From Chitinophagaceae bacterium (GTDB lineage: Bacteria; Bacteroidota; Bacteroidia; Chitinophagales; Chitinophagaceae): DNA of 56,964 bases. This document shows, in pieces, positions 1 through 8,954 of the stretch. Location of the stretch: positions 1 to 56,964 of the forward strand of contig CANGNA010000022.1 of assembly GCA_947455215.1 (NCBI GenBank), given 5' to 3'. Each line of letters opens with the position of its first letter. Position 1 is the first letter of the stretch. Made by a program: the position numbers and the translations under genes. Under the pieces are notes generated by a model. The model was not told where the DNA came from, did not search any database, and saw only the letters and a list, made by a program, of their open reading frames with translations.

Positions 1-40
1 AAGGTGTATTATAAAGGGCAGGATTATTAATAGCTGCGAG

Positions 41-2194
41 TTACTTCACTTCAAAGTCATACTTAACAGCTTCGTCTTCTGCATTGCTACCTATATATAA
101 GGTATACTTACCCGGGTACAATCGCTGTTTATGCTGTTTATCGTCCCATTTCATTAGTTCCTCCATTGCTATGTGCATGGTCACATTGATGTGCTCGCCG
201 GGGGTGAAGGATGCTCTTACAAAATGTTTCAATTCCTTAAGTGGTAATGCAGGATCGCCCGGGTACTTTATGTAGGCTTGTATCACCTCATCAGACTTTA
301 CATTGCCTGTATTGGTAACATCAACCGATGCTACTATGGTTTCGCGCTCTTGGTAGGTGTGCTTGGTGCCGGGCAAGGCATCATACCTGAAGCTGGTGTA
401 ACTGAGCCCATAGCCGAATGGGTATTGTACCTTGCCTGTAAAGTAGCGGTAGGTGCGTCCCTGCATACTGTAGTTGTCAAAAGCAGGCAGGTCGTTCACA
501 GAGTTATAGAACGTAACAGGTAACCGGCCGGCTGGTGATACTTTGCCAAAGATAACGTCTGCCAGTGCATTGCCGCCCTGCTCTCCCGGATACCAGGCCA
601 ATACCACGGCATCAGCATATTGAGCTATGGCATCAATATCCACCGCGCTACCCGCAGTAACCACAGCTATTATTGGTTTTTTAACGGACTTCCTCAGCTC
701 GCGCATGAAGGCTACCTGCTCTGCCGGTAGTGATAGCGTTTTCTTGTCGCCACCTGCCGCTGCTAAGAATGCGTCTCCTGCCTCGCCTTCATTTACCGGC
801 AGCAGGCCTATTACAGCAATGGTCACATCGGCATTACCCGCGGCCCATATACCGCCAAAATGTGTTGTATCGCCCGCGCCTATGCCCAGGTCATATTCCA
901 CACGGGTGGCCTTGCTTACGGCGCCGGTTATACCTTCTACAAAGTTCACCATCTTAGTGCCCACACCGTGATAGCTGCCCACCAGCGCATCCAGCGATGC
1001 AGCATTGGGTCCAACAACCATGATGCTTTTGATGCTGTCCATCGTCAGTGGCAGTGTATTGTTAATGTTCTTCAGCAGCACCATGCTCTCCTGTGCCATT
1101 TTGCGGGCAAGAGCTATATGACTGGCGTTGTGTATGCTGTCGTCGCGGTAGGTCTTATAGGGCGATAGCGTCGGGTCGTCGTACATGCCCAGCTCTACCT
1201 GGGTTAGCAGCAACGGCTTCAATGCCGCGTTCACCTCCTGCTCTGTTAGCAGTTGTTGTGCCACAGCTTTGGCAACATCATCCTGTAGCACCGACGAACA
1301 ATCCAGGTTTACGCCTGCCTTGATGGCTGCGGCTGCTGCTGCAGTGCCGTCTTTCAGGTATTTGTGTGTTTCTACAACATCGTCTAATGCTCCGCAGTCG
1401 GTAACTACATAACCCTTAAAGCCCCATTCCTTAATGACAGTGTTGCGTACCAATGCCGTGTTCACAGAATTAGGTATGCCATTCACCTTGTTATAGGCGG
1501 TCATAATGCCTGCCACATTGCCTTTCACCAGCTTCCTGAATGCATACAGGTAAGTGTTGTGCAGGTCTGTTTCGCTGACCACGGCATCGAAATAATCCCT
1601 GGTATTCTCAGGGCCGCTATGGGCTACAAAGTGCTTGACAGCCGCGGCTATCTTCAGTTTGCCGGGTACGTTGCCTTGTAGTCCTTTTACGTAGGCTGCC
1701 CCTATGGCTCCTGTCAGGTAGGGGTCTTCGCCATACGTCTCTTGTCCGCGGCCCCAGCGTGGATCGCGGAAGATATTGATGTTGGGCGACCAATACGTAA
1801 GCCCTACATACATGCCCCTGTTGCCCTGTTCTGAGGCCAGGTTGTATTTGGCCCTTGCCTCGGTGGACACTGCATTGCCCACTTGCTTCACCAATGCAGG
1901 ATCGAACGTAGCTGCCATGCCTATGGACTGTGGGAACACTGTAGCATCGCCAGCCCTGGCTACGCCATGCAGCCCCTCGTTCCACCAGTTGTAGGCGGGT
2001 ATATGCAGCCGCTCTATAGGTTGATTCCGGTAGCCAAGCAGCATCACCTTTTCAGTGAGCGTCAACCTGCTCAGCAGGTCATTTGCTCTTTGCTCTGGTG
2101 TTTTAGTGGTATCGCGGTATGCCTCCTGCCCGGTCGCGCAAAGTGCGCCGGTGGATAGGCATGCAGCCAATAATATGATCTTGTGAATGTGCAT
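41..2194 (-). CDS. Secreted glycoside hydrolase family 3 (beta-xylosidase/beta-glucosidase type)
   Basis: A 717-residue exported enzyme that should remove terminal beta-linked sugars from oligosaccharides in the periplasm. Residues 1-22 form a signal peptide ending near 'ALCATGQ'. The GH3 N-terminal barrel follows, with 'NWWNEGLHGVA' typical of the xylosidase-like branch, 'KHFVAHSGPENTR', and the likely nucleophile D266 in 'VVTDCGALDD'. The GH3 C-terminal sandwich ('AWYPGEQGGNALADV') and a fibronectin III-like domain ('LSYTSFRYD') complete the usual three-domain layout at normal length. It starts 8 bases after the stop of the upstream alpha-L-fucosidase, so the two are probably one transcript. 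Family assignment is firm; xylosidase versus glucosidase specificity is inferred. Confidence 0.93.
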   Translation of the reverse strand: MHIHKIILLAACLSTGALCATGQEAYRDTTKTPEQRANDLLSRLTLTEKVMLLGYRNQPIERLHIPAYNWWNEGLHGVARAGDATVFPQSIGMAATFDPALVKQVGNAVSTEARAKYNLASEQGNRGMYVGLTYWSPNINIFRDPRWGRGQETYGEDPYLTGAIGAAYVKGLQGNVPGKLKIAAAVKHFVAHSGPENTRDYFDAVVSETDLHNTYLYAFRKLVKGNVAGIMTAYNKVNGIPNSVNTALVRNTVIKEWGFKGYVVTDCGALDDVVETHKYLKDGTAAAAAAIKAGVNLDCSSVLQDDVAKAVAQQLLTEQEVNAALKPLLLTQVELGMYDDPTLSPYKTYRDDSIHNASHIALARKMAQESMVLLKNINNTLPLTMDSIKSIMVVGPNAASLDALVGSYHGVGTKMVNFVEGITGAVSKATRVEYDLGIGAGDTTHFGGIWAAGNADVTIAVIGLLPVNEGEAGDAFLAAAGGDKKTLSLPAEQVAFMRELRKSVKKPIIAVVTAGSAVDIDAIAQYADAVVLAWYPGEQGGNALADVIFGKVSPAGRLPVTFYNSVNDLPAFDNYSMQGRTYRYFTGKVQYPFGYGLSYTSFRYDALPGTKHTYQERETIVASVDVTNTGNVKSDEVIQAYIKYPGDPALPLKELKHFVRASFTPGEHINVTMHIAMEELMKWDDKQHKQRLYPGKYTLYIGSNAEDEAVKYDFEVK

Positions 2195-2202
2195 TACTGC
2201 TA

Positions 2203-3657
2203 TTACCTTTTACAATCTATAACAAAGCAGGCAGTATGCTTTATGCTTCTTGTGTCTATTTTATCGGCGTTGGTTATCTGTATGCCTTTATCTGTATTTT
2301 TCCATTGCACTTTGCCTTTACAGCCGGCTATATGCACGCTGGCTATAGCTTTTACATCTACCAAAGGTATGTCTATGGTTGCAGGAAATTTCACAGTTTC
2401 ACTGTCTGACAATACGAAAGCATACAGGTTGTTGTTTTTAGTGCTCCTGGTATAAAAGATGTTGCCCGATGAATATGGCGCTACAGACCGTGTACTATAA
2501 ATGCCCTCGCCGTTCACCTTCATCCATTCGCCAATACCTTTCAGGCGCTCATAAGCAATAGGGTCAAAGTCGCCATCGGGGCCCGGACCTATATTCAGCA
2601 GCAGGTTACCTCCGCGCGATACTACCTTTACCAGCAACTGTACTATCTGGTTGGTCGATTTGTACTTATCGCCCGGCACGTAGCTCCATGAATTGCCCAT
2701 GGTCATACAGGTCTCCCACAGATAGTTGAGTGGCTTTTCCGGCACTTCCTGTTCGGGAGTGGTATAGTTCTCGTATTCACCGGGCACCGCCCTGTCTACC
2801 ACAATAAGCCCCGGCTGATGTTTGCGGGCCATAGCGGCTATACGCGGCATGTCCACATCTTCATTATGCCTCACCGTTCCCTGCCAGCCTTTCAGCGAAT
2901 CATCATGATCGTTAGGACGAACCCAGCCACCATCCAGCCACAGTATATCCACTTTGCCATAGCCGGTCATTAGTTCCTCTATCTGGTTGTAGGTGTAGTC
3001 TTTAAACTGTTGCCAGCGCTCCGGGTATTTCGTAGGGTCGTAATTCACGTGCCTGTCTTTGGGTGGGAAGTAGGGCCACCAGTAATTCGGTGTATGCCAA
3101 TCGGGCTTGGAGAAATAGGCACCTACCATAAAGTTCTCTTTACGGAAGCTCTCGAATATCTCTTTGGTTACATTGGCGCGTTTGTTGGTGGCAAACGGTG
3201 TCTTGGGGTCGGTTATTTTATAGTCGCTTTGTTTGGTGTCGAACATCGCAAACCCGTCGTGGTGCTTGGTAGTGAATACCACATACTTCATGCCAGCCTG
3301 CTTAGCTGCCTCCGCCCATTTTTCCGGAGCGAAATGAGTAGGGTTGAAGGTGGTCTGCAGGTTTTCGTATGCCTTTTTATAATCGTTGTAGCTGGCCGAA
3401 TGCGGCCCCGTTCTCTGTGTCCATCCTTCATCCTCGGGGCATATGCTCCAGCTTTCTACAACGCCCCATTGGCTATATGGCCCCCAGTGCATCAGCAGCC
3501 CGAATTTCAGGTCCTGCCATTCATGCAGCTTTTGTACTACTGCAGGGTCTTTGGGTAGCGGGTGCTCTTTTGTGCCTTGCTGCGCATAACCATGTACTGT
3601 GCCTACCAGACAAAGCCCCAGAAAAAAATATTTATTTAAACCAAGCATGATCCTCAC
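2203..3657 (-). CDS. Secreted alpha-L-fucosidase, GH29
   Basis: A 484-residue exported enzyme predicted to cleave terminal alpha-L-fucose. A signal peptide spans about residues 1-25 ('FLGLCLVGTVHGYAQ'). GH29 features include 'FGLMHWGPYS', 'YVVFTTKHHDGFAMFDT' and the nucleophile D242 in 'ILWLDGGW'; a C-terminal beta-sandwich follows from about residue 370. It is first in a two-gene minus-strand operon with the GH3 gene, which suggests joint trimming of a fucosylated glycan. No SusC/SusD pair, sulfatase or regulator lies nearby, so this is not a complete polysaccharide utilisation locus within the window. Methionine 4 is an alternative start. Confidence 0.94.
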   Translation of the reverse strand: MRIMLGLNKYFFLGLCLVGTVHGYAQQGTKEHPLPKDPAVVQKLHEWQDLKFGLLMHWGPYSQWGVVESWSICPEDEGWTQRTGPHSASYNDYKKAYENLQTTFNPTHFAPEKWAEAAKQAGMKYVVFTTKHHDGFAMFDTKQSDYKITDPKTPFATNKRANVTKEIFESFRKENFMVGAYFSKPDWHTPNYWWPYFPPKDRHVNYDPTKYPERWQQFKDYTYNQIEELMTGYGKVDILWLDGGWVRPNDHDDSLKGWQGTVRHNEDVDMPRIAAMARKHQPGLIVVDRAVPGEYENYTTPEQEVPEKPLNYLWETCMTMGNSWSYVPGDKYKSTNQIVQLLVKVVSRGGNLLLNIGPGPDGDFDPIAYERLKGIGEWMKVNGEGIYSTRSVAPYSSGNIFYTRSTKNNNLYAFVLSDSETVKFPATIDIPLVDVKAIASVHIAGCKGKVQWKNTDKGIQITNADKIDTRSIKHTACFVIDCKR

Positions 3658-3797
3658 TTTTGCGTGAATACCTTATTAATGCTCAATAGTAATAATGAAA
3701 TTCGAAAATACCCACAATAAACGCAATGAAGTAATTTGGCAGGGTATTGAAACAGGCACATAATTTGCCGAGATTTGTAAACTTAAATCAATCACTA

Positions 3798-4352
3798 ATG
3801 ATCAAACGCTTGTCGCCGATAATAGCTATTCTCTTTTTGTTTTGTGCCTGCAAACCGCAAAAAACGCCGTTGAATGCTGCAATAGCCAATCATCTTCTTT
3901 TTAAAACGGGTAGCTACTGGATATTTTCGGATTCATCCGGTACTGCCTACGATAGTGTATATGTCTCCGATTATTCGGATCAATACACGTCAGCAACGGT
4001 TGACTTGCACATTCCCCCGTTAACTAAGCAAGTAGTTGATATTAAACTGAAAAAGGCCGGGGATACTTCTACCTTTATGAGTATGGCGTATGAGTATGCT
4101 GTGGTCAATTTACGTGTCTACAAGGCGCCACGTTCTTACGATAGCTATTACCTGGGGTATACATATCCCACAACCTATGCTTTCGATACCATCACTATCA
4201 ATAATATTGGCTATAAACATATCAAGATGCTTACTGACAGCACGAATTGCACCATGTATTTTGCAGAAGACGCCGGGCCGGTACTGATGAACTGTACCTA
4301 TGATAACGCGCCCTATCATCGGCAACTGGTGCGCAGCCACATCGTATTTTAA
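3798..4352 (+). CDS. Putative lipoprotein of unknown function
   Basis: A 184-residue protein I do not recognise. I chose the ATG at 3798 because it places a signal sequence ('MIKRLSPIIAILFLFCAC') directly at the N-terminus, with the second cysteine as the likely lipidated residue. Longer reading from 3747 would add 17 unrelated residues ahead of the signal. The mature part is rich in Tyr, Thr and Ser and looks like a beta-sandwich ('SGTAYDSVYVSDY'). It is monocistronic and convergent with the lipoprotein gene at 4362-4907. Probably attached to the outer or inner membrane. Confidence 0.72.
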   Translation: MIKRLSPIIAILFLFCACKPQKTPLNAAIANHLLFKTGSYWIFSDSSGTAYDSVYVSDYSDQYTSATVDLHIPPLTKQVVDIKLKKAGDTSTFMSMAYEYAVVNLRVYKAPRSYDSYYLGYTYPTTYAFDTITINNIGYKHIKMLTDSTNCTMYFAEDAGPVLMNCTYDNAPYHRQLVRSHIVF

Positions 4353-4361
4353 GCGTTGACG

Positions 4362-4907
4362 TCATTCCCCAACAATTTCATTGGTGCTGTCGGGCTTTAT
4401 TGTTAATGGCCTGAAATGATAGGTCTCATTCAGGGTGAGTTCGCGTTCCGTTTTTCCCTTATTGTTTTTGGTGATTTGTTTGGTGAGTGTGAAGGTGGTA
4501 TCGTTTACTATCTGCCCTGTTGTTTGTTCCAGCGGGCTACACCCCATAAATGTAGGTGGCCAGTTCTCAAAGGTGAGTTCCGCTCCCTTGACAAAAAATA
4601 CGCCCCAACCGTACCTTACTTTACCATAGCCGCTGGTCTTATCGTCAATAAAACTCTGCACCAATGCTGCCGCTCCGGTAGAGTCTGTGCCGCCAGGCAG
4701 CATCACCACACCATTGTTATAGAATATCATCACCGTTTGCCTTGTTGGCAGGTCGGCATAATAATACCCGTCGGTGCGCAGTTCTGGCCCGCTGTACGCT
4801 ACCTTGTTGCTTAGTTGGGCATCGTGGCAAAGGCCCAATTTACGGCACGACTGCAGGCCGAGCAGGGCAATGGCGATAATTGTTATATGGCTTTTCACAG
4901 AGCGCAT
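4362..4907 (-). CDS. Putative lipoprotein of unknown function
   Basis: A 181-residue protein from the ATG at 4905-4907, which puts the lipobox 'LGLQSC' about 20 residues in. A longer reading from 4979 is open but adds 24 residues with no signal. The rest has no motif I recognise; it contains 'DGYYYADLPTRQTVMIFYNNG' in its first half and is likely a beta-rich periplasmic domain. It diverges from bshC with about 125 bases between the two starts and converges on the lipoprotein gene at 3798-4352, leaving only 9 bases between their stops. Confidence 0.7.
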   Translation of the reverse strand: MRSVKSHITIIAIALLGLQSCRKLGLCHDAQLSNKVAYSGPELRTDGYYYADLPTRQTVMIFYNNGVVMLPGGTDSTGAAALVQSFIDDKTSGYGKVRYGWGVFFVKGAELTFENWPPTFMGCSPLEQTTGQIVNDTTFTLTKQITKNNKGKTERELTLNETYHFRPLTIKPDSTNEIVGE

Positions 4908-5004
4908 TTGGTACGAATTTAAATATATTCTGCTATATATCTGTTTGCTGCTCTTTATAGCTTTATCCAATAACAACATATTTAGTTTTTCCTGCCACAG
5001 GCTT

Positions 5005-5012
5005 TACCTTCG
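5005..5012 (+). promoter_or_regulatory. Possible -7 box of the bshC promoter
   Basis: TACCTTCG fits the Bacteroidota TAnnTTTG box with one change, and TTAG sits exactly 19 bases upstream where TTTG is expected. The box lies 20 bases before the GTG start of bshC. Weak pattern call. Confidence 0.3.
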
Positions 5013-5032
5013 CACTACAAAAACACGCGCAC

Positions 5033-6634
5033 GTGGCATACCGCTATAGTTATATCCCCATACAGGAAACAGGTTATTTCTCTAAACTGGTTACTGACTA
5101 CATTACCCACCAGGATACGATACAACCTTTTTTCAAGTATGGTTGGGATGATGCAGGGCTGGACCAGGCTATAGCCGACCGTGCCAACTATCCTGTAAAC
5201 AGGCAGGTACTTACCGAAGTGCTGAACAGGCAATATGCCAACCTTGAAAAGAGTGAATTGGTTACTGCCAACCTTGAAAAGCTGACTTTAGAAAATACCT
5301 TCACAGTCTGTACTGCACACCAGCCCAACCTGCTCACCGGTTACTTGTACTTTGTTTATAAGATACTGCATGCAGTAAAGCTGGCCAACGAATTGAATGC
5401 CCGGTATGCAGATAAGCACTTTGTGCCGGTATACTACATGGGCAGTGAAGATAATGACCTGGAAGAGCTGGGCGTATTCAGGTTCCGTGGGCAGAAGTAT
5501 GTGTGGGATGGTGATGGGCAAACCGGCGCTGTGGGCCGCATGAGCACTGCAAGCCTTAAGAAACTACTCAATGAGGTGTTCCGTTTGTTTGGTCCTCCGG
5601 GGAAAGACACAGAGCGCCTGCAACAGGTGTTTACTCAGGCTTACCTGAAGCACACGACCGTTGCCGCTGCTACGCAATACCTGGTGAATGAATTGTTTGG
5701 CCAGTATGGGCTGATCGTTATAGACCCTGATGATGCAGCACTGAAGTCGCTTTACATACCAGTGATGGAGGATGAGTTGTTGCATCAGCACGCCTATCCT
5801 ATACTTTCTGAGCAGATAGCTAAGCTGGGAGCGCATTACAAGATACAGGCTCATCCACGCGAGATCAATCTCTTTTACCTGGCCGACCAGTTGCGCGAGC
5901 GTATAGAAAAGCAGGGCGATAAATGGGTAGTGGTGAATACCGACATTGCCTGGACAGAAGAGCAGCTGTTGGAAGAACTGAACATGCACCCAGAGCGGTT
6001 TAGCCCCAATGTAATGTTGCGTGGGCTTTTCCAGGAAACCATATTGCCTGATGTGGCCTTTATAGGTGGCGGGGCAGAGGTGGCTTACTGGATGCAGCTG
6101 AAGACCATGTTCGAGCATTACAATGGTTTCTTTCCCTCCATACAACTGCGCCAATCGGTGATGATGATGGACGAGCACCACGAAAAATTACAGCAAGATC
6201 TGGATCTGTCTTTATTAAAGCTATTCCGTAAAGAGGAGCAACTGATACATGAATATGTGGCTACGCACGGATCGGGAGAATGGCATACGACTGACGAGAT
6301 GGAAGCTATGGGGCAGATACTACAGTCGCTAAAGGTAAAGGCAGTAAAGGTAGACAGCACACTGGGCCCCGCAGCAGAGGCAGTGCTGAAGAAGATGGAA
6401 TACAGGCTAAAGACGCTGGAGCAGAAAATGTTCCGGGCAGAGAAACGCAAGCTTGACGTGCAGCTGGACCGACTATCGAGGCTGAAGAGCGCTTTATTCC
6501 CTAATGGTAGTTTGCAGGAGCGTACAGATAATTTTGCTGAATATTACATGGAGCAGGGCAATGCATTGTTCGATGCCATACTGGAGGGTACAAAGCCATT
6601 ATCGGGCGAGTTCCTTGTTATACACAGGCAGTAG
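5033..6634 (+). CDS. bshC: Bacillithiol biosynthesis cysteine-adding enzyme BshC
   Basis: A 533-residue cytosolic protein, the usual length for BshC, which is assigned to adding cysteine to glucosaminyl-malate as the last step of bacillithiol synthesis. Visible family features are 'TAHQPNLLTG' at about residues 94-103, 'PVYYMGSEDNDLEEL' near 130-145, and a long charged coiled coil in the last 120 residues ('LKTLEQKMFRAEKRKLD') ahead of a conserved tail. The start is a GTG at 5033, which gives the expected N-terminus; no better ATG exists upstream in frame. bshA and bshB are not in the window, so bacillithiol production is inferred from this gene alone. Confidence 0.93.
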   Translation: MAYRYSYIPIQETGYFSKLVTDYITHQDTIQPFFKYGWDDAGLDQAIADRANYPVNRQVLTEVLNRQYANLEKSELVTANLEKLTLENTFTVCTAHQPNLLTGYLYFVYKILHAVKLANELNARYADKHFVPVYYMGSEDNDLEELGVFRFRGQKYVWDGDGQTGAVGRMSTASLKKLLNEVFRLFGPPGKDTERLQQVFTQAYLKHTTVAAATQYLVNELFGQYGLIVIDPDDAALKSLYIPVMEDELLHQHAYPILSEQIAKLGAHYKIQAHPREINLFYLADQLRERIEKQGDKWVVVNTDIAWTEEQLLEELNMHPERFSPNVMLRGLFQETILPDVAFIGGGAEVAYWMQLKTMFEHYNGFFPSIQLRQSVMMMDEHHEKLQQDLDLSLLKLFRKEEQLIHEYVATHGSGEWHTTDEMEAMGQILQSLKVKAVKVDSTLGPAAEAVLKKMEYRLKTLEQKMFRAEKRKLDVQLDRLSRLKSALFPNGSLQERTDNFAEYYMEQGNALFDAILEGTKPLSGEFLVIHRQ

Positions 6635-6639
6635 ACCGA

Positions 6640-8052
6640 TCACTCTATAGTATATGTGCTGGTTGTGTCTAACAAGAAGTAGTGGCTATTGATGCGACCT
6701 GCCGATACTTTTTCAAAACAGCCTAATAAGGTATCGCGGCCGAAGGTATAAAATGTCTTTAGCTGTGCGCTGTCTTCTATAATGAATGTACGTTGCGGCT
6801 TTTCGCCCTGCAGTTGAGACAGCATTATACTCTCCACGGGGGTGCCCCAGTTCATCAGCAGTTTTTTATTCGTTTGCTCATCAATATGTGTGACGACGAG
6901 CTTGTGCACCTGCTGTTGTTTCATGCGGGAGTTCATCATTTCCAGCCAGGTTATTCGTTCGCGGAATGGTTGTGCAGCTGCTATGATATAGATGATCTTA
7001 ATGACAAACACCAATGCGAGCAGCAGAATACCTTGCTTTAGCTGCAATGCGGGTAGTGTATAGTATACAAAGGGCGCACAAGCAATAAGCGTTAGCGGCA
7101 TGTATTCGCTTTCCATATAAAATCGCAGGTCACTCACTTCCCAATAGGTAATGAACAGCAGTAGCAGGTATCCGGCGGAACAAAGTATGGTGTAAGTAGC
7201 CAGCAGGTAAGCCCTGCGGTGAAGTAGGGATGCCATACCGGCAACACTCAGCAGCACGAACAGCCAATAGTGCGTAATGCAGTCCTTTACAAACGTGCGT
7301 ACCTGCGGCGATGACAGCAGGTGCTTTATCTTATCGCCTTTCAGTTCTGTTACCAGCTCTATCTTACCACTGTCATAGCCGTGATGTTGTCCCTGGTAAA
7401 ATTTGGCATAGGCAACGGCTATCAATACGATACCGGCACCAATATTGAACGGAGTGACCTGTATTTGTTTGCTGAACAGGAAGAAGAACCACAGGAACAA
7501 TGCCGGGAGCATCACGAGTGGGTGCGTCCATATGGCCAAGGCAAAGAGCGTTGCCGAAATAATGAGCCATAGCAGATGCCTATGCCCCATACTGAAGAAA
7601 GCAAAGGCCATCATCAGCCATGCTACGCCCTGGTGTACCTCGTTATTGGGCCAGAAAAAGGTAGCGGTAACAAAAAGGGTGTTGTACAGGGCTAATAGTA
7701 TAGTAAGGTCGTAGCGCTTGCCCCAGCGGTAGCATATACTGCCGGCAGCCAGGAAGAACAGGTTGAAGCTTGCAGAGTACAGGACCATGAGCCAGCGGAG
7801 CGGTACATGCAGCCATGAACCGATAAGCGGGAACGATTGGGTGATGAATGACCCGTAGCGATGTTCCTCTATTTTAAGCTGTTGTGTATTGATGATGCGG
7901 AAAAGCACATGCGGTGCATCCAGGAAGAGCATCCTTTCTTTATAAAAAAACAGGGAAAGCAGCAAGAGGACCAGTTGTGTAATTAATGCCAAAGTGGCGA
8001 AACGGCGCATTTCTGGCATTGTATTTAAGGGTGAATTCACATTCGGGTCCAT
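6640..8052 (-). CDS. Polytopic inner-membrane protein, possibly a GT-C type glycosyltransferase
   Basis: A 470-residue protein with roughly ten hydrophobic segments between residues 20 and 365 and a soluble C-terminal domain of about 100 residues. The overall plan (many helices, short loops, soluble tail) and the acidic segment 'FFWPNNEVHQGVAW' in a loop resemble GT-C mannosyl/arabinosyl transferases, but I see no decisive signature, so the function stays open. It converges on bshC with five bases between stops. The N-terminus 'MDPNVNSPLNTMPEMRRF' offers Met12 and Met15 as alternative starts. Confidence 0.7.
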   Translation of the reverse strand: MDPNVNSPLNTMPEMRRFATLALITQLVLLLLSLFFYKERMLFLDAPHVLFRIINTQQLKIEEHRYGSFITQSFPLIGSWLHVPLRWLMVLYSASFNLFFLAAGSICYRWGKRYDLTILLALYNTLFVTATFFWPNNEVHQGVAWLMMAFAFFSMGHRHLLWLIISATLFALAIWTHPLVMLPALFLWFFFLFSKQIQVTPFNIGAGIVLIAVAYAKFYQGQHHGYDSGKIELVTELKGDKIKHLLSSPQVRTFVKDCITHYWLFVLLSVAGMASLLHRRAYLLATYTILCSAGYLLLLFITYWEVSDLRFYMESEYMPLTLIACAPFVYYTLPALQLKQGILLLALVFVIKIIYIIAAAQPFRERITWLEMMNSRMKQQQVHKLVVTHIDEQTNKKLLMNWGTPVESIMLSQLQGEKPQRTFIIEDSAQLKTFYTFGRDTLLGCFEKVSAGRINSHYFLLDTTSTYTIE

Positions 8053-8099
8053 TGTATAAATTTAGGTGTTCCCATGAAATTTTTAATTCAAAAGTTATT

Positions 8100-8107
8100 T
8101 ATCTTTG
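8100..8107 (+). promoter_or_regulatory. Possible -7 promoter box upstream of the PorT-like barrel gene
   Basis: TATCTTTG is an exact TAnnTTTG match in the AT-rich gap 8053-8206. No clear TTTG lies 19-21 bases upstream, so it is a half-supported call. The leader to the ATG at 8207 would be about 95 bases. Confidence 0.35.
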
Positions 8108-8206
8108 ACCACCTGTATTTACATTATAACTTTTTGTTTTAATGTAATTTAGGCATATTAATATTTTTTATAAAATGGCAGGCAGCTGCTGAATTGTTCC
8201 ATAAAA

Positions 8207-8908
8207 ATGAAAGTGAAAAGCAGAGTGTTGGTTGTTGCAGCGATAGCAACAAGTTTATTGTCTCTTTCGGCAGAGGCGCAGGTCAAAGAAACAACATTAA
8301 AAGACCTTAGCCACAACTATTGTGAGTGGGGTGCCAGGGCGGGTGCTAATTTTCAGCAATTGTCTGCTTTCCCATTTGCTACAGACTATAACCCCGGTGG
8401 TTTTGCCGGTGTTTATGTAAGGCGCAGGAAAGAAGTGATAGGTGTGCAGCTGGAACTGAATGTGGCTAATGCAAGTTATACCACAGCATATGCGGTTGGG
8501 CACAACTTTACCTCAGACCATACCATAAAGGCTGCGGACACGACCACTAAGGGTAAGTTCAACTCATTGTACCTCAACATACCATTGATGCTGGAAGTAC
8601 GCATGGGCTACCATTTTGCCTTCCAGTTTGGTGCGCAGTACAGTTACTTGCTGTCTAATAGCGGCAACGATGCCTTTACCAAAAAGTTTGGCACCAGCGA
8701 TATCTTTAATAAAACCAACACATCGGTACTGGTGGGTGTAGAAGGCGATATCTGCAAGAAGTGGAGTCTTGGTGCACGTTATGCTATGGGCATGAGTGAC
8801 GTGGATGCTAAAAAATACACACCGCTTACAGATGCATGGCATGTGAGCAGCGGCCAGGTGTACCTTACTTACCGTATAGGCAGGTGGGGCGAAAGGATAT
8901 ACAAATAA
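8207..8908 (+). CDS. PorT-family outer-membrane beta-barrel protein
   Basis: A 233-residue protein with a signal peptide ('VVAAIATSLLSLSAEAQ') followed by alternating amphipathic strands typical of eight- to ten-stranded outer-membrane barrels of the PorT/OmpW-like kind: 'WGARAGANFQQLSAF', 'VGVQLELNVANASY', 'FNSLYLNIPLMLEVRMGY', and a last strand 'GQVYLTYRIGRW'. It is followed after 46 bases by a second barrel gene with the same architecture, so they are tandem paralogues. No specific ligand or function can be read from the sequence. Confidence 0.82.
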   Translation: MKVKSRVLVVAAIATSLLSLSAEAQVKETTLKDLSHNYCEWGARAGANFQQLSAFPFATDYNPGGFAGVYVRRRKEVIGVQLELNVANASYTTAYAVGHNFTSDHTIKAADTTTKGKFNSLYLNIPLMLEVRMGYHFAFQFGAQYSYLLSNSGNDAFTKKFGTSDIFNKTNTSVLVGVEGDICKKWSLGARYAMGMSDVDAKKYTPLTDAWHVSSGQVYLTYRIGRWGERIYK

Positions 8909-8929
8909 GGCTTCGGCATTATCTTTGTG

Positions 8930-8937
8930 TACATCCA
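8930..8937 (+). promoter_or_regulatory. Possible -7 promoter box for the second barrel gene
   Basis: TATCTTTG, an exact match to TAnnTTTG, lies 17 bases upstream of the ATG at 8955, just after the stop of the first barrel gene. No matching -33 box. It suggests the second gene can be transcribed alone. Confidence 0.35.
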
Positions 8938-8954
8938 CAAAAAACTAACTCAAC

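Noticed and set aside
1-40. Possible gene end at the left edge
   Set aside because: Only 40 bases with stops in several frames; nothing supportable.
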